A stretch of 64,000 nucleotides of DNA from Nocardia puris (GTDB lineage Bacteria; Actinomycetota; Actinomycetes; Mycobacteriales; Mycobacteriaceae): positions 372,001 to 436,000 of the forward strand of contig NZ_QNRE01000004.1 of assembly GCF_003315035.1 (NCBI RefSeq), read 5' to 3'. Position numbers and translations under genes: made by a program. Below, in pieces: positions 37,823-48,655 of this stretch (its first letter is position 1; the number at the start of each line of letters is the position of its first letter). A model generated the notes under the pieces. The model ran no database searches. It worked only from the letters and a program-made list of their open reading frames with translations, and was not told the DNA's origin.

Positions 37823-38242
37823 TCAGGGTCGCCCGTACACCGCCGTGACGAACTCGCCCAGCTGGTTGTCGTCGAGATGCCTGGCCAGATCGGCCTCGCT
37901 GATCATGCCGATCATGCGCTTGTTCTCGATCACCGGCATGCGCTTGATCCGGTGACTCTCCATCTCGTCGAGGACCTGCTCGACGTCGGCGTCGGCCGCG
38001 ACCCAGCGTGGCGTCGCCTCGCACAGGTCGGCGGCGAGGGTGGTGCTCGGCGCGCGGCCCTGGGCCACGCACTTCACCACGATGTCGCGGTCGGTGATGA
38101 TGCCGCACATCCGTTCGTTCTCATCCGCGATGACCAGGGCGCCGACCCCGAGTTCCGCCATCAGGCGGGCGGCTCGGCCGACGGTGTCCTGTTTCGAGAT
38201 CCACTGGGCGCCGGGCTTCATGATGTCCCTGGCAGTGGTCAT
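37823..38242 (-). CDS. CBS domain protein (Hrp1-like)
   Basis: 139 residues from ATG 38242 with GGAGG 7 nt upstream. Two CBS motifs: residues about 8-60 (DIMKPGAQWISKQDTVGRAARLMAELGVGALVIADENERMCGIITDRDIVVK) and 75-125 (PRWVAADADVEQVLDEMESHRIKRMPVIENKRMIGMISEADLARHL). The protein is nearly only the CBS pair, like mycobacterial hypoxic response protein 1. CBS pairs bind adenine nucleotides; the role here is unknown. Confidence 0.9.
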   Translation of the reverse strand: MTTARDIMKPGAQWISKQDTVGRAARLMAELGVGALVIADENERMCGIITDRDIVVKCVAQGRAPSTTLAADLCEATPRWVAADADVEQVLDEMESHRIKRMPVIENKRMIGMISEADLARHLDDNQLGEFVTAVYGRP

Positions 38243-38337
38243 GGGGCTGCCTCCTGTTCCACGCTGTCGCTGGTTCGGATGGAGCAGCTCAATTCTCACC
38301 CCGGTGACACCGACCGGTCGGCTCTTTCGGATAACGA

Positions 38338-40245
38338 TCAGGGCGGGCCCAGCACCGCCGTGGTGATGGTGATGGTCTCGGTCTTGGAGATCGACTGCCC
38401 GGCCGAGGGCTGCTGGCTGACGATCCGGCCGACGGTGCCCGCGTCGAAGGTGCCGGTGGTGTTCTGGTTGATCTGACTGGTGCTGCCGGTCCAGCCGGCC
38501 TGGCGCAGCCGGTCCACCGCCTGCGAGGGCGTCAGGCCCACCACGTTCGGCATGCTGATCTCGTCGCCCGCCGACACCTGGACCGTCACCGTGGAACCGC
38601 GGTCGGCGCGGGTGCCGCCCGCCGGGTTGGTGGCGATCACCTCGCCCTTGGGCCGCGAGGACGCGACCTCCTCGATGACGATCTGGAATCCCGCGCTGTC
38701 CACCAGATTCGGCTCGGCGACGCTGATGTCCTGGCCGACCAGGCGCGGCACCGACACCTTCTCCGGGCCCGAACCCACCGACACCACGATGGCCTGGTCC
38801 ACGTCCACGCGCGCGCCCGCGCCGGGCTCGGTGCCGATCACCTTGTCCACGTCGGCCGCGCTCGACTCGCGGCGCACCACGTTCGGGTCCATCCGCAGCC
38901 CGACGGCGTTGAGCTCCTGTTCGGCCTGCTGCACCGTGAGCCCGTCCAGCTTGGGCACCTGCACCTGCGCGGGCCCGGTGGACACCTGCAACGTCACCGT
39001 CGAACCCTTGTCGATGCGGGACCCGCCGAGCGGCTGGGTGGCGATGACGTTGCCGTTGGCCACCTTGCCGTCGGGCTTCTGCTGGATGGCGACCGAGAAG
39101 TCCAGCCGCTCGAGCTCGTCCTGCGCCTGCTGCGCGGGCATGTTCGACAGATCGGGCACCGCGATCTGCTCGGGCTTGCTGCCCGGCCCGATCAGCACCC
39201 AGAACAGCGCGAACACCACGAGCACCGCGGCCGCCGCGCCGAACGCCAGATACAGGGTGCGGCGCGGGTTCTCGGACTCGGCGGGCTCCTGCTCGGCGGT
39301 GTCGTCGCTGGTCTCGACGGTGCGGAAGGTGCGCGGGCCGGGCTCCTCCGAGCCGAACACGGTGGTGCGGTCCTCGTCGGTCATCACCATCGGCGCGGCC
39401 GGTTTCTGGCCGCCCAGCACACGGATCAGGTCGGCGCGCATCTCGGCGGCCGTCTGGTACCGGTTGGCCGGGTTCTTGCTCATCGCCTTGAGCACCACGG
39501 AATCCAGCTCGCGCGGGACACCGGAGTGCACGTGCGAGGGCAGCCGCGGATCTTCCCGGACGTGCTGGTAGGCCACAGCGACCGGCGAGTCGCCCGTGAA
39601 AGGCGGCTCGCCGGTGAGGATCTCGAAGAGCACACAGCCCACCGAGTAGACGTCGGATCTGGCGTCCACGCTCTCGCCGCGCGCCTGCTCGGGCGAGAGG
39701 TACTGGGCGGTGCCGATGACGGCGGCGGTCTGGGTCATCGGGTTGGCGGCGTCGGCGATCGCGCGCGCGATGCCGAAGTCCATCACCTTCACCGCGCCGG
39801 CCCGGTTGATCATGATGTTGGCCGGTTTCATGTCGCGGTGCACGATGCCGGCCTTGTGACTGAAATCCAATGCGGCGCAGACGTCGGCGATGATCTCCAT
39901 GGCGCGCCGCGGCGCCAGCGGGCCCTTGCCGCGCACGATGTCGCGCAGCGTCTCGCCCTCGACGTACTCCATGACGATGTAGGGCAGCGGACCGCCGTCC
40001 ACTTCGGCCTCGCCGGTGTCGTACACCGCGACGATGGCCGGATGGTTCAGCGCGGCCGCGTTCTGCGCCTCACGCTTGAAGCGCAGGTAGAACGTGGGGT
40101 CACGGGCCAGGTCGGCGCGCAGCACCTTGATCGCCACGTCCCGGCTCAGGCGGACGTCGCGCGCCTTGTGCACCTCCGACATCCCGCCGAAGCCGATGAT
40201 CTCGCCCAGCTCGTAGCGGGAAGAGAGATTCTTCGGCGTTGTCAT
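38338..40245 (-). CDS. pknB: Serine/threonine protein kinase PknB
   Basis: 635 residues. The kinase domain spans about 11-275: glycine loop GFGGMSEV, Lys40, catalytic HRDMK (Asp138), DFG at 156-158, activation-loop Thr171 and Thr173 in [10 protein letters not shown] at the same positions as the autophosphorylation sites of M. tuberculosis PknB. A juxtamembrane linker precedes one membrane helix (about 331-352). Four extracellular PASTA repeats follow (beginning [32 protein letters not shown]), which bind muropeptides. The kinase controls cell-wall synthesis and division. The start overlaps pknA (ATGA). Confidence 0.98.
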   Translation of the reverse strand: MTTPKNLSSRYELGEIIGFGGMSEVHKARDVRLSRDVAIKVLRADLARDPTFYLRFKREAQNAAALNHPAIVAVYDTGEAEVDGGPLPYIVMEYVEGETLRDIVRGKGPLAPRRAMEIIADVCAALDFSHKAGIVHRDMKPANIMINRAGAVKVMDFGIARAIADAANPMTQTAAVIGTAQYLSPEQARGESVDARSDVYSVGCVLFEILTGEPPFTGDSPVAVAYQHVREDPRLPSHVHSGVPRELDSVVLKAMSKNPANRYQTAAEMRADLIRVLGGQKPAAPMVMTDEDRTTVFGSEEPGPRTFRTVETSDDTAEQEPAESENPRRTLYLAFGAAAAVLVVFALFWVLIGPGSKPEQIAVPDLSNMPAQQAQDELERLDFSVAIQQKPDGKVANGNVIATQPLGGSRIDKGSTVTLQVSTGPAQVQVPKLDGLTVQQAEQELNAVGLRMDPNVVRRESSAADVDKVIGTEPGAGARVDVDQAIVVSVGSGPEKVSVPRLVGQDISVAEPNLVDSAGFQIVIEEVASSRPKGEVIATNPAGGTRADRGSTVTVQVSAGDEISMPNVVGLTPSQAVDRLRQAGWTGSTSQINQNTTGTFDAGTVGRIVSQQPSAGQSISKTETITITTAVLGPP

Positions 40246-41744
40246 GGCTGTCCTTGTGACGGAGTGGCGGGCGCGCTACGAGTGGCATCTGGCCGTCCCT
40301 GAGCGGGATTCTCCGGAAATGGTAAGTCGAGAGTCGGGAACCAGGTGCGCGTGGTCGTCGGCGACTGCGTCCTGGTCGGGCGGGTCGTCGTCGGCTCGGC
40401 GGTGGGTTCCGGTGTGGTCGTGGTGGGTTCCGGAGTCGTGGTGGTCGGCTCGGGAGTCGTGGGCTCCGGCGTCGTGGTGACGGGCGGAGGCGGCGGCACG
40501 AACTGGGTGGTGGTGGTCGGCTGTTGCGTCGTGGTGGTGACCGGGGGCGCCGGCGCGAACGTCGAGGTGACCGGTTCGCGCACCGGATCGGTGTTCGGTT
40601 CGCCGCCGAACAACAGCCAGATCGCCGCACCGCCCAGCAGTACCGCGCCCGCGCCGAGCGCGGCCAGCGCCTTCTGGCTCGTGGTCCACGGCTTCTTGCC
40701 CGGCGGCGGGGTGGCCTCGCCCGCACCGGAATTCATCATGGTGGCGGGGGCGGCCGCGGTGGACGCGCCGGCGGGCGGGGTGTTGTAGCGCACGGTCGGG
40801 CCGTCGGCCTGGCCCGCGGGCAGGATCACGGTGGGGCCGGGCGGCAGCACCCGGGTGGCGCCCTCGGTGAGCGGACCCGCCGCGGCGCCCGCGTTGCGGG
40901 GCGGCGGCGGACGGTGACCGGCCCGCACCGCGGCGACCGCGTCGGCGAACTCGCCGCCGCTGGCGTAGCGCAGGTTCGGGTCCTTGCCCATGGTGATCTC
41001 GATTAGCTCGCGCACGTTCGGCGGCAGATCGCCCGGCATGGGCGGCGGCGTCTCGCGGACGTGCTTCATCGCGACGGTGATCGCGCCGTCGCCGGCGAAC
41101 GGGCGCTGCCCCGACAGCGCCTCGTAGCCGACCACACCGAGGGAGTACACGTCGCTGGCCGCGGTGGCGTCCTCGCCGACGGCCTGTTCGGGCGCGATGT
41201 ACTGGGCGGTGCCCATCACCATGCCGGTCTTGGTGACCGGGCTGGCGTCGACGGCCTTGGCGATGCCGAAGTCGGTGATCTTCACCTGACCGGTCGGCGT
41301 CACCAGGATGTTGCCCGGCTTCACGTCGCGGTGCACCACACCGGCGGCATGGGCCACCTCCAGCGCGCGGCCGGTCTGCTCGAGCATGTCCAGACCCTGG
41401 CCCACCGAGAGCTTGCCCAGCCGGTTGAGCACCGCGTTGAGCGGTTCGCCCTGCACCAATTCCATGACCAGGTAGGCGGTTTCGCCCGCGCTCGGGTCGT
41501 AGGTCTCGCCGTAGTCGTAGATGCCCGCGATGCCGGGGTGGTTCAGCTGCGCCGTGGTCTTGGCCTCGGTGCGGAACCGGTGGCGGAAGGTGGGGTCGGC
41601 GGAGAACTCCGCCTTGAGCACCTTCACCGCGACGCGGCGGTCGAGCCGGGTGTCCAGCGCCTCCCAGACCTGGCCCATGCCGCCGGTGGCGATCAGGCGC
41701 TGCAGGCGGTAGCGATCGGCGATCATCGCGCCGTTGTTCAGCAT
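40242..41744 (-). CDS. pknA: Serine/threonine protein kinase PknA
   Basis: 500 residues. The kinase domain (about 11-275) has the glycine loop ATGGMGQV, Lys41, HRDVKPGN and DFGIAKA; the activation loop reads [18 protein letters not shown] linker and one membrane helix ([22 protein letters not shown], near 368-390) lead to an outer segment that is almost pure Thr/Pro/Glu repeat (PEPTTTT units, about 420-460), with no PASTA domain. It phosphorylates division and wall proteins together with PknB. It lies 37 nt after pbpA. Confidence 0.96.
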   Translation of the reverse strand: MLNNGAMIADRYRLQRLIATGGMGQVWEALDTRLDRRVAVKVLKAEFSADPTFRHRFRTEAKTTAQLNHPGIAGIYDYGETYDPSAGETAYLVMELVQGEPLNAVLNRLGKLSVGQGLDMLEQTGRALEVAHAAGVVHRDVKPGNILVTPTGQVKITDFGIAKAVDASPVTKTGMVMGTAQYIAPEQAVGEDATAASDVYSLGVVGYEALSGQRPFAGDGAITVAMKHVRETPPPMPGDLPPNVRELIEITMGKDPNLRYASGGEFADAVAAVRAGHRPPPPRNAGAAAGPLTEGATRVLPPGPTVILPAGQADGPTVRYNTPPAGASTAAAPATMMNSGAGEATPPPGKKPWTTSQKALAALGAGAVLLGGAAIWLLFGGEPNTDPVREPVTSTFAPAPPVTTTTQQPTTTTQFVPPPPPVTTTPEPTTPEPTTTTPEPTTTTPEPTAEPTTTRPTRTQSPTTTRTWFPTLDLPFPENPAQGRPDATRSAPATPSQGQP

Positions 41745-41781
41745 CGGGGCCCCCGAACCTCTCCTCGCACGTTCATATCGA

Positions 41782-43245
41782 TCAACTCCCCCGCAGGCCC
41801 GCGTCCAGCACCGCGCGGGCGACGGGGGCGGCCACCGAACCGCCGGTCGCGGCCAACGCCCGGTCTCCGCCGTTCTCGACGATCACCGCGATGGCGATCT
41901 TCGGGTTCTGCGCGGGGGCGAACGCGATGTACCAGGTGTGCGGCGGCGTGTTGCGGGGATCGCTGCCGTGCTCGGCGGTGCCGGTCTTGGACGCGATCGT
42001 GTACGGGGTGTTGCCGCCGCCGGAGAACTGTTCGGAACCGATCATCATGGTGGTCAGCTGAGACGCTACCTCGGCGCTGATCGCCTGTCCGACCGAGACC
42101 GGCTCGGTGCGCGAGAGCTCACTGAGGTCGGGTCCCTGACGCTGATCCACCAGGTAGGGCTCCATCCGGACCCCGCCGTTGGCGATGGTCGCGGCGATCA
42201 CCGCGTTGTCGAGCGGGGTGAGCGCCACATCGCGCTGGCCGATGCTGCTCTGGCCGAGCGCGGCGTCGTCGGGGATGGTGCCGACGGTGCTCTCGGCGAC
42301 CGGGATCGGGATGCCGCGATGCGGGCCGATGCCGAAGGCGGCGGCCTCGTCCTTGAGTTCGGTCGCGCCGACCCGCAGGCCCAGCTCCACGAACGCCGTG
42401 TTGCACGACCGCGCGAACGCCTCCGACAGCGAGGCCGTCGGTCCGTCGCCGCAGGTCGACCCGTTGTAGTTCTCCAGCGTGGTCGAGGTGCCCGGCAGGG
42501 TGATGTTGGGCGCGGCGGTGAACTGGTCGTCGGGACCCGCGACCCCGTTGGACAGCGCCGCGGCCGTGACCAGCACCTTGAACGTGGAACCGGGCGGGTA
42601 GGTCTTGGAGACCGCGCGGTTGAGCATCGGCTGTTCGGGATCGCTGGTCAGCGTCTCCCAGGCCTGGGTGTTGCGCGCGCCGTCGTGCCCGGCCAGCAGG
42701 TTCGGGTCGTAGCTCGGCGTGGACACCATCGTCAGGATCTTGCCGGAGCTCGGCTCGATGGCGACCACCGAACCGGTGTAGCCCTTCGACGTGAGCTGCT
42801 CGTAGGCGACCTGCTGCATCACCGGGTTCAGCGTGGTGAGCACGTTGCCGCCGCGCGGATCGCGGCCGGAGACCAGGTCCACCAGGCGGCGGCCGAACAG
42901 CTGGCTGTCCGAGCCGTTGAGCACCTGGTCCTCGGCGTGCTCGAGCCCGGCGCTGCCGTACTGCATCGAGTAGAAGCCGGTCACCGGCGCGTACGCCTGC
43001 GGGTCGGTGGGGTAGGTGCGCAGGTACTTGTAGCGGTCCTCGGTGGCGACCGAGCCGGCCAGCACCGTGCCCGCGGCCGAGATCTGGCCGCGCTGGCGCG
43101 AGTACTCGTCGAGCAGCACGCGGGAGTTGCGCGGGTCGGCGCGGTAGTCGTCGGCCTTGATGTACTGGATGTAGGTCGCGTTGAGCAGCAGCACGACGAT
43201 CATCGCCATCACGGCGACCGCGACCCGGCGTAGCGGCGTGTTCAT
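41782..43245 (-). CDS. pbpA: Penicillin-binding protein PbpA (class B transpeptidase)
   Basis: 487 residues from ATG 43245, which overlaps the rodA stop (ATGA). One N-terminal membrane anchor (about 8-27). Transpeptidase motifs: Ser220-x-x-Lys223 (PGSTFK), Ser280-Cys-Asn282 (SCN) and Lys420-Thr-Gly (SKTGTAEHG). The protein cross-links peptidoglycan and is expected to work with the RodA glycosyltransferase encoded just before it. It is a substrate type for the kinases of this operon in Mycobacterium. Confidence 0.97.
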   Translation of the reverse strand: MNTPLRRVAVAVMAMIVVLLLNATYIQYIKADDYRADPRNSRVLLDEYSRQRGQISAAGTVLAGSVATEDRYKYLRTYPTDPQAYAPVTGFYSMQYGSAGLEHAEDQVLNGSDSQLFGRRLVDLVSGRDPRGGNVLTTLNPVMQQVAYEQLTSKGYTGSVVAIEPSSGKILTMVSTPSYDPNLLAGHDGARNTQAWETLTSDPEQPMLNRAVSKTYPPGSTFKVLVTAAALSNGVAGPDDQFTAAPNITLPGTSTTLENYNGSTCGDGPTASLSEAFARSCNTAFVELGLRVGATELKDEAAAFGIGPHRGIPIPVAESTVGTIPDDAALGQSSIGQRDVALTPLDNAVIAATIANGGVRMEPYLVDQRQGPDLSELSRTEPVSVGQAISAEVASQLTTMMIGSEQFSGGGNTPYTIASKTGTAEHGSDPRNTPPHTWYIAFAPAQNPKIAIAVIVENGGDRALAATGGSVAAPVARAVLDAGLRGS

Positions 43246-44717
43246 CCTTGCGACCTCGTCTCCGATCGGCGCAGCAGTTCGGTCGGCGCCTCGGCGATGG
43301 GCGCCGCGGGCTCCTTCCTGCGCACCGGCGCGGGAGCGCGCGCCGCGTCGGACACCTTGATCAGCAGCGCCAGCAGCGCGTAGTTGGCCAGCAGCGAGGA
43401 ACCGCCATAGGAGACGAACGGGGTGGTGAGGCCGGTCAGCGGGATCAGCTTGGTGACGCCGCCCACCACCACGAACAACTGCACCGCGATGGTGAACGAG
43501 AGCCCGGCGGCCAGCAGCTTGCCGAAGCTGTCGCGCACCGCCAGCGCCGTGCGCAGCCCGCGCAGGATCAGCACCAGGAACAGGACCAGCACCGCGGTGA
43601 GCCCGATCAGGCCCAGCTCCTCGCCGATGGTGGTGATGATGAAGTCGGTCTTGGAGAACGGCACCTGATTGGGGCGCCCGCTGCCCAGACCGGTGCCCGC
43701 CAGCCCGCCCGTCGCCAGCCCGAACAGCGATTGCGAGATCTGGTAGCCGGTGTTGTGGTAGTCGGAGAAGGGGTCGAGCCAGGTGTGCACGCGCACCCGC
43801 ACGTGCCCGAACATCTGGTAGGCGAAGAAGAAGCCGACCGAGAGCAGCGCGCCGCCGATGATCAGCCAGCCCACCCGCTCGGTGGCGATGTAGAGCATCA
43901 CCAGCACGGTGCCGAAGATCAGCAGCGAGGTGCCCAGATCCTTCTCGAACACCAGCACCGCGATGCACACCAGCCAGACCGCCACGATCGGGCCGAGGTC
44001 GCGGGCGCGCGGGAACTCCATGCCCAGCATGTGCTTGCCCGCGGTGGTGAACAGTTCGCGCTTGGCGACCAGCACCGAGGCGAAGAAGACGATCAGCAGG
44101 ATCTTGGCGAACTCACCGGGCTGCACGCTGAAGCCGGGCAGCCTGATCCAGATCTTGGCGCCGTTGGTCTCGGAGTAGGCGGCGGGCAGCAGCGCCGGGA
44201 TCATCAGCGCGACCAGGCCGATCAGGCCCAGGGTGTAGCTGTATCGGGCCAGCGTGCGGTAGTCGCGCAACACGACCAGCAGTGTGATGAACACGACCAT
44301 CGCCAGGCCGGTCCACAGGATCTGCTGGTTGGCGTCGGGAGAGGGGATCGGCATCGAATTGAACTCGGCGTTCTGCGCCGCGCCCAGATCGAGGCGGTGG
44401 ATCAGCACCAGCCCGAGGCCGTTGAGCAGCGCGACGATCGGCAGCAGCAGCGGATCGGCGAACGGGGCGAAGCGGCGCACCGCCAGATGCGCGATCGCGA
44501 ACAGCCCGAGGAAGGCCAGGCCGTACTTGGCGATGTCCCAGGTGATGGACTGCTCCTGGCTGGCCTCCACCAGGAACAGCGACACCGTGGTGATCAGCGC
44601 GGCGAACGCGAGCAGCAGCAGTTCCGCGTTACGCCTGGTCGACGGTGGCGGCGCAGGCGCGAACCCGCCCGGGGGACTGGGAAAGGCCCCCGCGGACGGC
44701 GGTGGCGGTGCGGACAT
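43242..44717 (-). CDS. rodA: Peptidoglycan glycosyltransferase RodA/FtsW family
   Basis: 491 residues. About 12 membrane segments from residue 30 onward. SEDS family signatures include NGAKIWIRLPGFSVQPGEFAKI, VFEKDLGTSLLIFGTVLVMLYIA and the C-terminal TGLTTPFVSYGGSSLLANYALLALLI. It polymerises lipid II into glycan strands. A proline-rich cytoplasmic N terminus (about 28 residues) precedes the first helix. The start shares one base with the pstP stop (TGATG). Confidence 0.96.
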   Translation of the reverse strand: MSAPPPPSAGAFPSPPGGFAPAPPPSTRRNAELLLLAFAALITTVSLFLVEASQEQSITWDIAKYGLAFLGLFAIAHLAVRRFAPFADPLLLPIVALLNGLGLVLIHRLDLGAAQNAEFNSMPIPSPDANQQILWTGLAMVVFITLLVVLRDYRTLARYSYTLGLIGLVALMIPALLPAAYSETNGAKIWIRLPGFSVQPGEFAKILLIVFFASVLVAKRELFTTAGKHMLGMEFPRARDLGPIVAVWLVCIAVLVFEKDLGTSLLIFGTVLVMLYIATERVGWLIIGGALLSVGFFFAYQMFGHVRVRVHTWLDPFSDYHNTGYQISQSLFGLATGGLAGTGLGSGRPNQVPFSKTDFIITTIGEELGLIGLTAVLVLFLVLILRGLRTALAVRDSFGKLLAAGLSFTIAVQLFVVVGGVTKLIPLTGLTTPFVSYGGSSLLANYALLALLIKVSDAARAPAPVRRKEPAAPIAEAPTELLRRSETRSQG

Positions 44718-46204
44718 CAGTCCGTCACCCGGCAGTTCTCCCCCGAGGACTGGGGGTTCGACGCGGGCTCGGACGGGCCGGTCGGCGTCGGCGTCTGCAG
44801 GTCGGTCGCCGGCGGAGCCTGCGTGGCGTTCGGATCGGCGGGCGGCGGCGCGGGCTCGGTGGGCGCGGGCTCACCGGTCGGCGTCGGCTCACCGGTCGGC
44901 AGCACACCGGGCTGCGGAACGCTCGGCTCGGTCTTGCGCGCGGGGCACGGCGGCAGCAGTTCCTGCTGGGCCAGCAGGCGCATCTGCTCCTCGGCCTTGG
45001 CCAGCGAACCGGGCGGCAGCCCGTTGTTGACCTTGTCGCGGCCGGTCTGCTCCAGATCGCTCACCCGCAGCTGCTTGCACCCCGACGGCAGATCCGCGCC
45101 GGTGCCCAGCAGCGTCAGCTCGCCGCCCTTGTCGACGCAGCCGACGGTGGCGACGTCGTGGATGGAGTACCCGAGTACCGAACCCGGCAGCCCGCGCAGG
45201 ATCACCACCTGGCCGTTGTCGGCGCCCACGTAGTAGTTGTTGCGGATCATCTTGTAGCCGACCACCAGACCCACCGCTACGGCCACCACCAGCGCCACTC
45301 CGAGCAGCACCCAGCGCAACTTGTGCGATTTGGCGGGCGGCGGCGGCTCCGGCGCGGCCGCGCGGCGCGGCGGGGCGGCGCGCGGCGGGCGCATGGCGGC
45401 GGCCCGGCCCGCGGCGGTGTTCGGCGGCGGGGTGTCCTCGTCCTGCCCCGACGCGGCGCCCGCCACGATGGGGTGGCTCTGGCCGTAGTCCAGGTCGATG
45501 ACGTCGGCGACCACCACGGTCACGTTGTCGGGGCCGCCGCTGCGCAGCGCCAGCTCGATGAGCCGGTCGGCGCACTCGTCGGTGGTGCCCTCGCGCAGGG
45601 TATTGGCGATGGTCTCGTCGCTCACCACGTCCGACAGGCCGTCCGAGCAGAGCAGGTAGCGATCGCCCGCGCGGGATTCGCGCATGATCAGCGTCGGCTC
45701 GATCTCGTTGCCGGTGAGCGCGCGCATGATCAGCGAGCGCTGCGGGTGGGTGTGCGCCTGCTCCGGCGTGATGCGGCCCTCGTCGACCAGCGACTGCACG
45801 AACGTGTCGTCGCGGGTGATCTGGGTCAGTTCGCCGCCGCGCAACAGGTAGGCGCGCGAGTCGCCGATGTGCACCAGGCCGAGCTTCTTGCCCGCGAACA
45901 GGATGGCGGTGAGCGTGGTGCCCATGCCGTCGAGTTCGGGCTCCTCCTCGACCTGATCGGCGATGGCGGCGTTGCCCGAGCGGGTCGCGGCGTCGAGCTT
46001 GCCGAGCAGATCGTCGCCCGGCTCGTCGTCGTCGAGGTGCGCCAGCGCCGCGATCATCAGCTGCGAGGCGACCTCACCGGCCGCGTGCCCGCCCATGCCG
46101 TCGGCGAGCGCGAGCAGGCGGGCGCCCGCGTAGACGGAATCTTCGTTATTGCCTCGGACCAGACCACGGTCGCTGCGCGCTGCGTAGCGGAGAACGAGTG
46201 TCAC
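44717..46204 (-). CDS. pstP: PP2C-family protein phosphatase PstP
   Basis: 495 residues from GTG 46204. It is the sole Ser/Thr phosphatase partner of PknA/PknB in this operon. Metal-binding motifs: SDRGLVRGNNEDS (about 11-23), LALADGMGGHAAGE (31-44), LLCSDGLSDVV and SGGPDNVTVVVADV. The cytoplasmic catalytic domain (1-240) is followed by a proline-rich linker and one membrane helix (VLLGVALVVAVAVGLVVGYKM). An outer domain ends in a Pro/Thr/Glu-rich tail. GTGA overlaps fhaB. Confidence 0.96.
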   Translation of the reverse strand: MTLVLRYAARSDRGLVRGNNEDSVYAGARLLALADGMGGHAAGEVASQLMIAALAHLDDDEPGDDLLGKLDAATRSGNAAIADQVEEEPELDGMGTTLTAILFAGKKLGLVHIGDSRAYLLRGGELTQITRDDTFVQSLVDEGRITPEQAHTHPQRSLIMRALTGNEIEPTLIMRESRAGDRYLLCSDGLSDVVSDETIANTLREGTTDECADRLIELALRSGGPDNVTVVVADVIDLDYGQSHPIVAGAASGQDEDTPPPNTAAGRAAAMRPPRAAPPRRAAAPEPPPPAKSHKLRWVLLGVALVVAVAVGLVVGYKMIRNNYYVGADNGQVVILRGLPGSVLGYSIHDVATVGCVDKGGELTLLGTGADLPSGCKQLRVSDLEQTGRDKVNNGLPPGSLAKAEEQMRLLAQQELLPPCPARKTEPSVPQPGVLPTGEPTPTGEPAPTEPAPPPADPNATQAPPATDLQTPTPTGPSEPASNPQSSGENCRVTD

Positions 46205-46668
46205 GATCGGAGCTCGATCACTGTCTTGCCGACCCGGACCGGGGTGCCGAGCGGGACGCGGACGGCGGTGGTGACCTTCGCGCGGTCCAGGTAGGTGCCG
46301 TTGGTGGAGCCGAGATCCTCGACATACCAGTCGTCACCCCGCGGGGACAGCCGCGCGTGGCGGGTAGAGGCGTAGTCGTCGGTGAGTACCAGCGTCGAAT
46401 CGTCCGCACGCCCGATCAGCACCGGCTGGGTGCTGAGCGAGATGCGGGTGCCGGCGAGTGAACCTTGAGTCACCACAAGATATTTGGCGCCCTTCTGGCC
46501 TCGGCGCAGGGACGGCAGCACCGCGGAACCGCGCGCGGCCCTGGGCTGGATCCTGATGCCGGATGCCGCGTAGATGTCGCTGCGCAAGGTCCGCAATACC
46601 GCCCAGACGAACAGCCACAGCAGCAGGAGGAACCCCGCACGGGTCACTTGCAGGATCAGTCCCTGCAC
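46201..46668 (-). CDS. fhaB: FHA domain protein FhaB (FipA)
   Basis: 155 residues from GTG 46668. An N-terminal membrane helix (about 10-28, AGFLLLLWLFVWAVLRTLRSDIY) is followed by a C-terminal FHA domain (about 75-150). Phosphothreonine-binding motifs are GRADDSTLVLTDDYASTRHARL and LGSTNGTYLDR. In Mycobacterium FhaB/FipA links PknA signalling to FtsZ and FtsQ. It is separated from fhaA by 195 nt, so a second promoter may lie there. Confidence 0.95.
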   Translation of the reverse strand: MQGLILQVTRAGFLLLLWLFVWAVLRTLRSDIYAASGIRIQPRAARGSAVLPSLRRGQKGAKYLVVTQGSLAGTRISLSTQPVLIGRADDSTLVLTDDYASTRHARLSPRGDDWYVEDLGSTNGTYLDRAKVTTAVRVPLGTPVRVGKTVIELRS

Positions 46669-46863
46669 GGCGTTCCACCTCCTGTCCAGTCCGTAGGTAC
46701 GTCGGTGCCGTGGGCGCGGTGCGACCGCCCCACGGCCTCGCCGGCTCCGGTACGGAGCCGCGCGCGTTTGGCAGCATCATAGGGCCGTCGACCGACTCCG
46801 ATCACGATACGACCGACGAGTACGCCGGAACGATGTCGTGATCCGCATCGCGAGCTTACGGGA

Positions 46864-48336
46864 TCAGACGATACGGATCAGGATCTCGGAATGCCCGGCA
46901 CGGATCACATCTCCGTCGGCGAGCTGCCAGTCCTGCACCGGCGAACCGTTCACCAGCGTGCCGTTGGTCGAGCCGAGATCCGACAGCATCGCCGTCTGGC
47001 CGTCCCAGCGGACCTCGATGTGGCGGCGCGAGACACCGGTGTCGGGCAGGCGGAAATGCGCGTCCTGGCCGCGGCCGATGATGTTGCTGCCCTCGCGTAG
47101 CTGGTAGGTGCGCCCGCTGCCGTCGTCGAGCTGGAGCGTGGCCGAGTAGCCCGATCCCGCGCCCGCCGCCGCGCCGTAACCCGGCTCGGCGTACCCGGCC
47201 TGCTGGCCGTAGCCGGGCTGTTGCGAGTACGCCTGGCCGTAGCCCTGTTCCTCGGGGGCGGCGTAGCCCTGGTCGCCGTAGCCGGCCTGCTGGCCGTAAC
47301 CGGGGTCGGCGTATCCCTGCTGGCCGCCGCCGTAGCCGCCGCCCTGCTGGGCGTAGCCCTGCTCGCCGTACCCGGCCTGTTGGCCGTAGCCCTGATCCGC
47401 GTAACCCTGGTCGCCGTAGCCTTGCTGGCCGTACCCCTGCTGCTGGCCGTAGCCCTGGTCGGCGTAGCCGCCGCCCTGCTGGCCGTAGCCGGGCTCCTGG
47501 TAGCCCTGCGCGCCGTAGCCCTGGTCGCCGTAGCCTTGCTGGCCGCCGCCGTAGCCGCCGCCCTGCTGGGCGTAGCCCTGCTCGCCGTACCCGGCCTGCT
47601 GGCCGTAGCCCTGATCCGCGTAACCCTGCTGGCCGCCGCCGTAGCCTTGCTGGCCGCCACCCTGTTGGTAGTCGTAGCCGTTCTGATAGTCGCCGTAGCC
47701 CTGCTGGCCGTCGGGCGCCTGATAGTCGGCGGCACCGTACGACGCGCCACCGCGCGCGTAGTCGTCGCGGTACGCACCGTTCTGGGGACCTCCGGGCCGC
47801 CCCCCTGGCGGCGGTGCGTACCCGCGATCGCGTGGATCGGACTCCGCGGGCTCACGGCTCGGGTCGTAGCCAGAGTTCTGCGTCATGGGGCCAGCTCCTG
47901 GTTGCGGGTGTGCAGGTCGTTGTGGCGTGGGTTCCGGGCGGGGAGCCGACGAGCCCCCACGGCCGGCGTCCGGATCGACGCGGCCGCTCGCCCTGAACTG
48001 TCCGGTGTGCAGCGTAGGTGATGCCTCGAACGCTACGTGTACTTCGCCATAGGTCTGCCACCCTTGATCGCGGATGTAGTCCTGGAGATGTTTGGCGAAC
48101 GCGCGGGTCGTGAGGTCGTGGTCGGAAGCCAGTTTCTCGTGGTCGGACGGGTTGATGGTGATCACATAGCTGTTCGGCACCAGACGGTGTCCACCGTCGA
48201 GTTGCCGCACGTTGTCGGTGGCTTCGCGCTGCAGCGCGTCCTCCACCTCCTTGGGCACCACGCTGCCGCCGAACACCCGGGCGAACACGTCGTCGAAACC
48301 GCGCAGGCGACGTTCGAACCTCGAGACGATGCCCAT
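46864..48336 (-). CDS. fhaA: FHA domain protein FhaA with Tyr/Gly/Gln-rich repeats
   Basis: 490 residues from ATG 48336 (GGGAGG 5 nt upstream). Residues 1-about 120 are the DUF3662 domain ([24 protein letters not shown]...[17 protein letters not shown]). Residues about 195-395 are low-complexity repeats of units such as [12 protein letters not shown] and [11 protein letters not shown]. Residues 400-490 are the FHA domain ([33 protein letters not shown]). FhaA binds phosphorylated MviN/MurJ-type pseudokinase and regulates lipid II export. The repeat region is richer than in M. tuberculosis FhaA as I recall it and could promote self-association. It heads the kinase operon. Confidence 0.96.
   Translation of the reverse strand: MGIVSRFERRLRGFDDVFARVFGGSVVPKEVEDALQREATDNVRQLDGGHRLVPNSYVITINPSDHEKLASDHDLTTRAFAKHLQDYIRDQGWQTYGEVHVAFEASPTLHTGQFRASGRVDPDAGRGGSSAPRPEPTPQRPAHPQPGAGPMTQNSGYDPSREPAESDPRDRGYAPPPGGRPGGPQNGAYRDDYARGGASYGAADYQAPDGQQGYGDYQNGYDYQQGGGQQGYGGGQQGYADQGYGQQAGYGEQGYAQQGGGYGGGQQGYGDQGYGAQGYQEPGYGQQGGGYADQGYGQQQGYGQQGYGDQGYADQGYGQQAGYGEQGYAQQGGGYGGGQQGYADPGYGQQAGYGDQGYAAPEEQGYGQAYSQQPGYGQQAGYAEPGYGAAAGAGSGYSATLQLDDGSGRTYQLREGSNIIGRGQDAHFRLPDTGVSRRHIEVRWDGQTAMLSDLGSTNGTLVNGSPVQDWQLADGDVIRAGHSEILIRIV
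47152..47739 (-). repeat. Tandem and duplicated repeats inside fhaA
   Basis: Codons 200-395 of fhaA consist of short GGCTACGGC/CAGCAG-type units. A 38-residue block (from about residue 237) recurs almost unchanged 73 residues later (from about 310), showing a recent internal duplication of about 220 bp. Confidence 0.9.
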
Positions 48337-48532
48337 ACCGGCCTCCCTTCGATGTGCTACACCCTGATGACTTCCCAGCTCCATAACAACGACACGCCGA
48401 CATGGCGTGTCGCGGCACGACCACGGTCATTGCATGATATCCACGATCCTCCACACCTGTAACTCCTGGAAACGTCCGGAGGTTCCCCGGACGTCTCGGA
48501 CACGTCACAATGGGCTCTGAACAGGCGATTTC

Positions 48533-48559
48533 TTGTGACGCCGATACCCGTGATAGTGT
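48533..48559 (+). promoter_or_regulatory. Probable promoter of tRNA-Leu
   Basis: TTGTGA (48533-48538) and TAGTGT (48554-48559) are separated by 15 bp, with TGA before the second hexamer as an extended -10. It ends 13 nt before the tRNA. Confidence 0.45.
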
Positions 48560-48572
48560 TCCGGAGTCGCTC

Positions 48573-48655
48573 GGGCGAGTGGCGGAATGGCAGACGCGCT
48601 GGCTTCAGGTGCCAGTGTCCTTCGGGACGTGGGGGTTCAAGTCCCCCTTCGCCCA
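48573..48655 (+). tRNA. leuT: tRNA-Leu (CAG)
   Basis: 83 nt with the long variable arm expected of class II tRNAs (GTGTCCTTCGGGACG region). Acceptor GGGCGAG pairs with TTCGCCC, discriminator A. Anticodon stem CTGGC/GCCAG encloses TTCAGGT, giving CAG. T arm GGTTCAAGTCC. It lies upstream of fhaA on the other strand, as in Mycobacterium. Confidence 0.97.

Noticed and set aside
47152..47739. Regular short repeats that look like a CRISPR array
   Set aside because: They are in frame inside fhaA, vary in length, and encode a Tyr/Gly/Gln-rich segment; there are no spacers of constant size.
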